5,911 nt of DNA from Clostridiales bacterium. Lineage in GTDB: Bacteria; Bacillota; Clostridia; Lachnospirales; Lachnospiraceae. Positions 1 to 4,286 of the stretch are shown in pieces. The position numbers and the translations under genes were made by a program. Under the pieces are notes generated by a model. The model saw only the letters and a program-made list of their open reading frames with translations. It did not search any database and was not told the DNA's origin. The stretch covers positions 1-5,911 of the forward strand of contig DXXQ01000182.1 in NCBI GenBank assembly GCA_019416265.1, given 5' to 3'. Within the stretch, counting starts at the first letter, position 1; the number at the start of each line of letters is the position of its first letter.

Positions 1-1
1 C

Positions 2-85
2 TATATTATATATCACTTGAGTCGATTCAAAAGCCGGAGCTGGTTAGACGGATTGGTGTATGTGGGAAGGGAGGAAGAAGGATGA
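2..85 (+). CDS. Possible 3' end of an unidentified upstream gene (partial)
   Basis: This reading frame is open from the left edge and ends at TGA 83-85. It overlaps the ATG at 82 in an ATGA arrangement, as is common for translationally coupled genes. Only about 27 residues are visible and I recognise no motif. The frame starting at base 1 is also open across this stretch and runs into the 82-210 ORF, so which of the two codes cannot be settled here. The overlap with a well-placed ATG is the only argument for this frame. Confidence 0.25.
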   Translation, partial: YIIYHLSRFKSRSWLDGLVYVGREEEG

Positions 86-210
86 TTCGTATTGTGATAT
101 TGGACAATGAAGAGGCGGTATGTGTGGGAAAAACGCGAGAGGCTCATGTGAGGAATGCGCTCTTTGTGTGCTGGACGAGGAATAAGCCTTGCCTAAGAGG
201 AAGTCAGTGA
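82..210 (+). pseudogene. Truncated LytTR-type response regulator (N-terminal remnant, 42 codons)
   Basis: The ORF starts at an ATG preceded by a strong AGGGAGG Shine-Dalgarno (68-74, 7-nt spacing). It opens with MIRIVILDNEE, which lines up residue for residue with MIRIAIVDDEE, the start of the intact response regulator at 3578. The DNA differs mainly at third codon positions, as expected for real coding homology. After about residue 11 the similarity stops, and the ORF ends at TGA 208-210. No receiver core, phospho-acceptor Asp or LytTR DNA-binding domain follows before the next gene at 255. In the first acidic pair of the receiver the second Asp is Asn. The simplest reading is a regulator gene that lost most of its length by deletion. 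A genuine 42-residue peptide, or chance resemblance over 11 residues, remain possible. Confidence 0.5.
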
Positions 211-254
211 CGGTGTATTGGAGAGCAGGAAATAAAAACAGGAGGATGATGTAA

Positions 255-1610
255 ATGAAACACAAATTTATGAAAGTTATGGGTGTTTTGGGGAGTTGTA
301 TTTTTTTGACAGCAAGTGTGAATGCAGCAGCTTCTGCCGGGGATATCTGGGAGTATACGAAATCTAAGGAAAAGGGCTCTATTGTATATGAATTCGAGGA
401 TATAAATCTGAAGCTTCCCGGAAGCTGGGAAGGGAAGTTCCAACTGAAAGAGGAGGGCGACAGCATCGGATTCTATCATAAAGAATCTCTGGAATTAGGA
501 ACTCTGGACGGAGAGGCAGGCTGCGGCGCTTTGTTCTGGCTGAACCGTTGTGATGATTATTCATTTGTGGATACGGAACCTTCTTATTATCTGGTGGGAA
601 GCGGGGAGAATGGTGTTTATTATATAACTTTACCCGGAGATCTGCACGGATACCAGAAAAATGAAGAGGTATTAAAAGAATGGATGGAAATGTCAGATGA
701 TGTGATGGAAATCCGTCAGGAAGCTGATTCCGGGAATCCGGGTGCGCCTGTACTGACGAAAACCGCATTGAATTTACGCAGCAAAAATGCTATAGATGGT
801 AAGATTTTAGATGTAATTCCGCCGAAAACCGCAATATGGATTACCGGAAATCTGGAGACCGGCTGGGTACAGGCGGATTACAATGGAAAGAGTGGGTATG
901 TGAAAGCAGATTATCTGAAATTTCCTGATGATATAAGCAGCTATCTTCCGCAGAAGTCGGATGATGATACCCAGAAAATGGAAGATTCTATAGTGATGTA
1001 TACGATTAACGGAGAAAAAGTGACGATTTTTATGTCTTCTGATGGAAACTGGTATGATGAAAACGGCACTTACTGCGGAACGGATGAGGAAATTCAAGAT
1101 GGACTTAAGAATGGCGGTATACTGGTTAATGAAAACGGAACGGCTTATTTCTGGGCTTTGCAGGATTCGGCAATATCGGGAGATGATATTCCATTTCAGG
1201 GCTCTAGTGGTGCGATTCTGTATGACAGTGATGGTAATGGCGTTCATGTAGAGCAGGCAACCGATGGATACTGGTATGATAAAAATGGTGTTTGCTTTGG
1301 ATATTGGAAAGATATTGATGACGCAAGTATAACAGGAGAACCGATTACAAATGAAAACGGAGAAGTTTATTATTGGACTACACCAAACGAAGGCGATTCC
1401 GGTTCTGATATTCCATATCAAGGCGCGAATGGTGCGATGATGTATGACAGTGACGGTAATAGAGTTTATGTGGAGCAGAAAGCTGATGGATACTGGTACG
1501 ATGAAAACGGTGTTTGCTTTGGATATTGGAAAGATGTTGATAACGCAAGTATAACAGGAGAACCGATTATAAATGAAAACGGGGAAACCTATTACTGGAC
1601 TTTACAATAA
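255..1610 (+). CDS. Secreted SH3-domain protein with C-terminal WYDxNG repeats
   Basis: This encodes a 451-residue exported protein. The ATG is chosen because AGGAGG (240-245) lies 9 nt upstream. Residues 1 to about 28 form a signal peptide: Lys/His-rich start, hydrophobic core GVLGSCIFLTA, and an Ala-rich cleavage region near AAASA-GD. Residues about 30-155 form an unnamed domain (LPGSWEGKF, then GFYHKES) of a kind I associate with secreted clostridial proteins. Residues about 167-222 read as a bacterial SH3 domain (ALNLRS, GWVQADYNGKSGYVKADYL), a fold that usually binds cell wall. The C-terminus holds three repeats, at about 245-300, 316-375 and 390-449, each with a W-Y-D-x-N-G core and ending in a Y-[FY]-W motif. 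The last two are near-identical. No enzymatic motif, LPxTG anchor or choline-binding motif is seen. The role is probably extracellular or wall-associated; the substrate is unknown. It follows the broken regulator at 82-210 and converges with the endolysin gene. Confidence 0.88.
   Translation: MKHKFMKVMGVLGSCIFLTASVNAAASAGDIWEYTKSKEKGSIVYEFEDINLKLPGSWEGKFQLKEEGDSIGFYHKESLELGTLDGEAGCGALFWLNRCDDYSFVDTEPSYYLVGSGENGVYYITLPGDLHGYQKNEEVLKEWMEMSDDVMEIRQEADSGNPGAPVLTKTALNLRSKNAIDGKILDVIPPKTAIWITGNLETGWVQADYNGKSGYVKADYLKFPDDISSYLPQKSDDDTQKMEDSIVMYTINGEKVTIFMSSDGNWYDENGTYCGTDEEIQDGLKNGGILVNENGTAYFWALQDSAISGDDIPFQGSSGAILYDSDGNGVHVEQATDGYWYDKNGVCFGYWKDIDDASITGEPITNENGEVYYWTTPNEGDSGSDIPYQGANGAMMYDSDGNRVYVEQKADGYWYDENGVCFGYWKDVDNASITGEPIINENGETYYWTLQ
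1200..1379 (+). repeat. Coding repeat unit 2 of the secreted protein
   Basis: This segment encodes residues 316-375 and recurs 222 bp downstream at 1422-1601. A hand count gives about 155 of 180 identical bases (86%), with a run of exact identity around the CFGYWKD and ASITGEP codons. This points to a relatively recent tandem duplication of a 74-codon unit. The first unit (about 987-1154) matches only at protein level and is older. Confidence 0.85.
1422..1601 (+). repeat. Coding repeat unit 3 of the secreted protein
   Basis: This segment encodes residues 390-449, the direct copy of the unit at 1200-1379 with a period of 222 bp. Most differences are scattered single-base changes, and the frame is fully kept. 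The repeat could expand or contract by recombination. Confidence 0.85.
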
Positions 1611-1624
1611 AATAAATATAGATT

Positions 1625-1670
1625 ACAGCGAGCAGGCGGATACGGAAAGGGAGTATCCGCCTGTTGCTGT
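1625..1670 (-). terminator. Long hairpin, likely terminator for the endolysin transcript
   Basis: A perfect 11-bp stem (CAGGCGGATAC at 1633-1643 with its complement at 1653-1663, 9-nt loop) is extended, across a small internal loop, by ACAGC 1625-1629 pairing with GCTGT 1666-1670. Read on the minus strand, it is followed by a T-rich run (1624 down to about 1605), as expected for an intrinsic terminator. On the plus strand it is followed by A-rich sequence, so it suits the endolysin transcript better. Confidence 0.6.
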
Positions 1671-1711
1671 TACAAAAAGGAAATATAGCTATGCGAACCG
1701 TTCGTGCGCGG

Positions 1712-1741
1712 CGAATGCGCTCTGCACATTCGTTTTTATTT
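1712..1741 (+). terminator. Intrinsic terminator for the secreted-protein gene
   Basis: CGAATG (1712-1717) pairs with CATTCG (1727-1732), with a further GC/GC pairing inside after one mismatch. TTTTTATTTT follows at once (1733 onward). It lies about 100 bp past the stop at 1610. Its T-run contains the stop codon of the opposing endolysin gene (1736-1738). Confidence 0.6.
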
Positions 1742-2629
1742 TGCCAGTTTTATAAAGGTAGCGCTGTTGCAGACACCTGTAACAGAAAGTCCTTTACTCT
1801 GCTGGAATTTCTTGACAGCAGCTTCGCATCCTGTACCGAAAGAACCCGGATATTCCACCCCATTTGGATTGAAGCCGTGTGTCAGAAGCAGAATCTGGCA
1901 GGCAGTAACCATATACTGGTTTTCTCCTTTTTTTACATAATGGCTGCCTAAAGCTCCCTCTGTCGCCGGACCCCAGATACCGTCCACTGCAAGACCGGCG
2001 CCATAGTCCAGGTTCATAGCTTTCTGGAGAACCTTGATTCCGGCTTTCTTTGTAGCAGCGTCTCTGACTCCGGTAATGGAGATTCCGGCGCCTACGAAAT
2101 TATTGGCTGCTGTCTGACCCTGGCGGACATACTGATTGCCGGAGGTAGTGTCCCCACCGCTGCTGCTGCCGCTGTCAGAGTATCTGAGAACACAATCCCA
2201 AGGTCTGTCATAGTAGTTGCTGATAGAAATTTCCTGACCTGTCTGGTCGCCTGGCTTACCGCCTGTGATCCCGCCATTTTCGTTTTTGCGAGCATGAACG
2301 ATCTGATTATTGCCGATATACATGGCAGTGTGAGACGCTTCGTTCAGTAAGACGTCACCGCGCTTTAAACCTGCGCCGGTATTGAGATTTACACTTGAGC
2401 GTACATCGGAGAAGCCGCATCTGAGGAAAACGTTTTTCATATCCCCCGTGTAAGTTGCGCCTTTTGTTTTAACTGGAACTCCGACGGCTTCCCATGCGCT
2501 GATAACTGCAGAAGAGCAGTCGTAATCACCTCTTTCGCCCCATCTGTAAACCTGATCGTATCCATGAGAGTTGTCATTTGCAAGATCAATCATCCACTGT
2601 GTTGCTTTTTCTGTTTTTGTAGTTGCCAT
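1736..2629 (-). CDS. Phage-type endolysin: NlpC/P60-like amidase with two peptidoglycan-binding modules
   Basis: This encodes a 297-residue peptidoglycan hydrolase. The start at 2629 is chosen because AGGAGG (minus strand, 2643-2638) lies 8 nt upstream; an in-frame ATG at 2659 has no such site. Residues 1 to about 150 resemble phage amidases of the Amidase_5 type (for example Pal of phage Dp-1, in the NlpC/P60 clan). The likely catalytic Cys38 is in YDCSS, followed by LKRGDVLL and His100 in ASHTAMYIG. His112 is another candidate and PWDCVLRY closes the domain. A Ser/Gly-rich linker spans about 151-165. Residues about 177-235 (VDGIWGPATEGAL) and about 236-297 (AAVKKFQQSKGLSVTG) are PG_binding_1-like modules. 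There is no signal peptide, as is usual for endolysins that need a holin or cell lysis for release. No holin, tail or capsid genes are visible. The bond cut (amide or peptide) cannot be told from sequence alone. Confidence 0.9.
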   Translation of the reverse strand: MATTKTEKATQWMIDLANDNSHGYDQVYRWGERGDYDCSSAVISAWEAVGVPVKTKGATYTGDMKNVFLRCGFSDVRSSVNLNTGAGLKRGDVLLNEASHTAMYIGNNQIVHARKNENGGITGGKPGDQTGQEISISNYYDRPWDCVLRYSDSGSSSGGDTTSGNQYVRQGQTAANNFVGAGISITGVRDAATKKAGIKVLQKAMNLDYGAGLAVDGIWGPATEGALGSHYVKKGENQYMVTACQILLLTHGFNPNGVEYPGSFGTGCEAAVKKFQQSKGLSVTGVCNSATFIKLAK

Positions 2630-2637
2630 TTTTGTTA

Positions 2638-2643
2638 CCTCCT
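2638..2643 (-). promoter_or_regulatory. Shine-Dalgarno site that fixes the endolysin start
   Basis: AGGAGG on the minus strand lies 8 nt before ATG 2629-2627. It selects the 297-residue form over the 307-residue form starting at 2659. Most of this site lies inside one arm of a 12-bp inverted repeat (2639-2650). Confidence 0.85.
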
Positions 2644-2708
2644 GATTTTTGTTTTTCATTTTGTTTTGCTCACCGGTGATACATCTTATAAAGAGAAAAA
2701 ATCAGGAG
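2639..2708 (-). promoter_or_regulatory. Inverted repeat that can hide the endolysin ribosome site
   Basis: CTCCTGATTTTT occurs on the minus strand at 2708-2697, and its perfect 12-base complement AAAAATCAGGAG lies at 2650-2639, covering five of the six Shine-Dalgarno bases. The loop is 46 nt. In an RNA that includes both arms, the ribosome site would be paired. The 5' arm lies between the -35 and -10 of a candidate promoter (2717-2687), so an RNA started there would contain only the ribosome-site arm. The complementarity is directly visible; the regulatory role is inferred. Confidence 0.65.
2670..2679. promoter_or_regulatory. Perfect 10-bp palindrome TCACCGGTGA in the endolysin leader
   Basis: This is a perfect dyad about 40 bp upstream of the endolysin start. 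It is at the expected transcription start of the candidate proximal promoter and in the loop of the inverted repeat at 2639-2708. It is GC-rich in an otherwise AT-rich stretch. It could be a repressor operator or a small stem; no known regulator is assigned. Confidence 0.4.
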
Positions 2709-2717
2709 ATTTGTAAA
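2687..2717 (-). promoter_or_regulatory. Candidate proximal promoter of the endolysin gene
   Basis: On the minus strand TTTACA (2717-2712) is a good -35. TTTATA (2692-2687) follows after 19 nt as a weak -10, or TATAAG (2690-2685) after 21 nt. The spacing is longer than the usual 17, so the promoter would be weak or assisted. Transcription would begin near 2680. Confidence 0.35.
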
Positions 2718-2753
2718 CTGAAAAAATAAAAAAATGAAAAAAGTTTTTAGATA

Positions 2754-2759
2754 CTTATA
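2754..2759 (-). promoter_or_regulatory. Candidate distal -10 element of the endolysin gene
   Basis: TATAAG on the minus strand matches five of six bases of the -10 consensus but has no recognisable -35 (the expected region reads about ATTTTT). The tandem repeats at 2798-2831 end about 16 bp upstream of that -35 region, so an activator-dependent promoter is possible. RNA from here would include both arms of the inverted repeat. Confidence 0.25.
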
Positions 2760-2797
2760 AATAGCACGATTTTGAGAAAAATATTGTGAGTTAGAGA

Positions 2798-2831
2798 TGT
2801 TTCGAGGACATTTCACCCTGTTTTGAGGACA
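2798..2831. promoter_or_regulatory. Two 13-bp direct repeats 21 bp apart, probable regulator binding site
   Basis: TGTTTCGAGGACA (2798-2810) and TGTTTTGAGGACA (2819-2831) differ at one base and start exactly 21 bp apart, placing them on the same face of the helix. Each is also an imperfect dyad (TGT at one end, ACA at the other). LytTR-family regulators typically bind direct repeats with a 21-22 bp period, which favours the response regulator at 3578. The half-dyads and position just past the xre stop also allow binding by the Xre protein. Confidence 0.6.
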
Positions 2832-2854
2832 ATAAACGAAAATTACATGAAAAA

Positions 2855-2863
2855 TGCTATACT
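2855..2863 (+). promoter_or_regulatory. Possible extended -10 antisense to the xre gene
   Basis: TGCTATACT on the plus strand is an extended -10 (TGn then TATACT) with no good -35. The tandem repeats end about 26 bp upstream, so an activator bound there could drive transcription into the 3' end of xre on the opposite strand. This is speculative. Confidence 0.2.
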
Positions 2864-3195
2864 CAGTCCAGATGAGAGCTGCTGTAAATAGAAACAATTT
2901 CAGCAATATATTGGGAATGCCGTTCACCCATTCTTTCCATAATAGAAACCACTTTCTGAATTTCAGGAGTTAGGATTTGCGTATTTGGAGAAAAATAGTC
3001 GAAAAGGAGGTAATCAAGGCCAATGTCCAGTTCTGTACAAAGTGACAATAATGTGTCAATAGTGGCAGAAACACGGTCGTTCTCAATTCGGCCTATTTCA
3101 GGAGCTGATACATTGCTTAATTCAGCTAGCTGTGATTGGGTTAAATGTTTATCTTTTCTTGCCTGACGCAGACGAGTGCCAATGGTATTTTTCAT
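2863..3195 (-). CDS. Xre-family (Cro/CI-type) transcriptional regulator
   Basis: This encodes a 110-residue DNA-binding protein. The start is the ATG at 3195-3193, preceded by AAAGGA with about 9-nt spacing; a longer form from 3231 has no better site. Residues about 5-60 form the five-helix HTH_3 domain: GTRLRQARKDKHLTQSQLAEL, then the recognition helix region NVSAPEIGRIENDRV, and TIDTLLSLCTELDIGLDYLL. The remaining roughly 45 residues are a short tail with no known effector or protease domain, so it is not a LexA/CI-type self-cleaving repressor. It lies upstream of the endolysin on the same strand with a 233-bp gap, and divergent from the two-component operon. Control of the endolysin or of itself is likely but not shown. 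Confidence 0.88.
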   Translation of the reverse strand: MKNTIGTRLRQARKDKHLTQSQLAELSNVSAPEIGRIENDRVSATIDTLLSLCTELDIGLDYLLFDYFSPNTQILTPEIQKVVSIMERMGERHSQYIAEIVSIYSSSHLD

Positions 3196-3253
3196 TTGTT
3201 GTATTCCTTTCGTATTCTTATATTTTAACAATTATTTTATGAGAATTAAACTC

Positions 3254-3289
3254 TATTCATGATGAGCACGTAATCAAAAATGATGAATA
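3254..3289. repeat. Imperfect inverted repeat upstream of xre
   Basis: TATTCATGAT (3254-3263) and ATGATGAATA (3280-3289) are complementary at nine of ten positions with a 16-nt gap. It lies 59-94 bp upstream of the xre start with no T-run after it, so an operator is more likely than a terminator. Confidence 0.35.
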
Positions 3290-3429
3290 ATAAAGAAAGA
3301 GACGTGGAAAGAGAAAAAGGGTAGTCCATTTAAAGAAAGTTATGATATTATGTGTAATTGCAGAGGATTTAAAAACGGAAATTTTATCCAGACGAAATTC
3401 TACGATATCGAATAGGAAAAGATGACATT

Positions 3430-3501
3430 ATGAAAAAGAACGGTATCATTATCGCAATCATAGAAATATACAGACAGAAGGGAGGCTGTGAAGACATATG
3501 A
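3430..3501 (+). CDS. Possible 23-residue peptide upstream of the two-component operon
   Basis: The ORF starts at ATG 3430 with an AGGAAAAG tract about 11 nt upstream and ends at TGA 3499-3501. The peptide has a Met-Lys-Lys start, an isoleucine-rich centre (GIIIAIIEIY) and an end containing Gly-Gly-Cys. A short basic and hydrophobic peptide beside an AgrC/AgrA-type pair recalls precursors of peptide signals. However, the usual AgrD features (charged C-terminal tail after the Cys-containing segment, adjacent AgrB) are absent. The frame is open upstream to 3373 and might be the tail of a decayed gene instead. Confidence 0.2.
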   Translation: MKKNGIIIAIIEIYRQKGGCEDI

Positions 3502-3577
3502 ACTGGTGACGAATAAGCGGGAAAGCTTTTTATATGTAAAAAATTTAAATATTATACGTTTGAGGAGGAATAAAAGA

Positions 3578-4282
3578 GTGATTAGAATTGCCATTGTAGA
3601 TGACGAGGAAATGTATCTGGAAAAGGAAAAGAAAATTACGGAAGCGTATTTTTCGGAAAAGCAGGTTCCTTATACGATAGAAACCTATCAGAATGTGGAA
3701 TGGTTTCTTTATGGATTAAAGGAGGAGGCTTTTGATCTGTATATTCTGGATGTGGAGATGCCGGGGAAAAATGGCATACAGGCTGCGAAGGAAATACGCA
3801 AGCTTTATCCGGACCCTGTTATTATCTTTATTACCAATTATATCGATTATGCAGTGGATGCCTATGAGGTGAACACTTACCGTTATATTCCCAAGATGGT
3901 ACTTGAGAAGAAGCTTCCGGAATCCTATGATTCACTCCTTCCAGAACTTCTGGAAAAGGAAGAGCGCTATTATGTGATCGAAAAAAGAGGAGGAGTCGAA
4001 AAAATTGCTTACTCGGACATTTTCTATATCAAAAAAGAGGGGAAGAATACCGTGTTTGTCCACAAAAGAGGAGAAAGCAAACTGAGAATTTCTCTTGTTA
4101 CAGTTCTGGATGAATTAAATTCAGGAGAATTTTATCAGATAGACAAGGGATGTATCGCGAATCTTCGCCATGTAATGAAAATGAAGGGATATGATTTATA
4201 TATGCGTGATGGAATGATCCTGCCTATTGGTGAAGCGAGGTTTCAGGGCTTAAAACGTGCCATTCTGGAATATTGGGGGTGA
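3578..4282 (+). CDS. LytTR-family (AgrA/VirR-type) response regulator
   Basis: This encodes a 234-residue cytoplasmic transcription regulator. The GTG at 3578 is chosen because GAGGAGG lies about 9 nt upstream and the receiver begins there (IRIAIVDDEE); the in-frame GTG at 3488 has a Shine-Dalgarno only 2 nt away. Residues 1 to about 120 form the receiver: acidic pair Asp8/Asp9, phospho-acceptor Asp58 in YILDVEMPG, Thr86 in FITNY and Lys106 in YIPK. Residues about 132-232 form the LytTR DNA-binding domain (YSDIFYIKKEG, FYQIDKGCIANLRHV, LPIGEARFQGLK). LytTR proteins bind paired direct repeats. The partner kinase starts 4 bp after this stop. The likely role is to activate genes in answer to a signal sensed by that kinase. 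Candidate targets here include the repeats at 2798-2831. Confidence 0.93.
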   Translation: MIRIAIVDDEEMYLEKEKKITEAYFSEKQVPYTIETYQNVEWFLYGLKEEAFDLYILDVEMPGKNGIQAAKEIRKLYPDPVIIFITNYIDYAVDAYEVNTYRYIPKMVLEKKLPESYDSLLPELLEKEERYYVIEKRGGVEKIAYSDIFYIKKEGKNTVFVHKRGESKLRISLVTVLDELNSGEFYQIDKGCIANLRHVMKMKGYDLYMRDGMILPIGEARFQGLKRAILEYWG

Positions 4283-4286
4283 AGAC

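Larger units (their letters stand above)
3196..3577. other. 382-bp divergent intergenic region between xre and the response regulator
   Basis: This AT-rich stretch has no large ORF. On the minus strand a weak promoter for xre may be formed by TTTAAT and TAAAAT with 17 nt between them, at roughly 3247-3220. It also holds an imperfect inverted repeat (3254-3289) and a 23-codon ORF (3430-3501). A purine-rich AGAAGGGAGG at 3476-3485 looks like a ribosome site, but the only starts nearby are too close or stop at once, so it may be a relic. I see no convincing promoter for the two-component operon. Confidence 0.5.

Noticed and set aside
807..1421. Long minus-strand open frame opposite the secreted-protein gene
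   Set aside because: It is a shadow of the plus-strand gene: no ribosome site, no recognisable domain, and the plus frame has a signal peptide, an SH3 domain and in-frame repeats.
153..1723. Shared 11-mer GAATGCGCTCT at 153-163 and 1713-1723, possibly copies of a dispersed hairpin element
   Set aside because: The similarity does not extend convincingly on either side, and only the second copy forms a hairpin, so chance or a very decayed copy cannot be separated.
2630..2659. Endolysin start 10 codons upstream at 2659
   Set aside because: No ribosome site precedes it, and the AGGAGG that serves the 2629 start would lie inside the coding region.
2670..2927. An 85-codon minus-strand frame with hydrophobic stretches that might be a holin for the endolysin
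   Set aside because: It starts with GTG inside the xre coding region, has no good ribosome site, runs through the direct repeats and the lysin promoter region, and its hydrophobic residues follow from AT-rich sequence.
3488..3577. N-terminal extension of the response regulator by 30 residues
   Set aside because: The GTG at 3488 has its purine tract only 2 nt away, the extra residues match no receiver start, and GTG 3578 has an ideal site directly before the receiver motif.
4257..4286. Kinase start 10 codons upstream at GTG 4257
   Set aside because: It overlaps the end of the response regulator without a ribosome site; GTG 4287 has GGGGGTG at normal spacing and gives a natural hydrophobic N-terminus.
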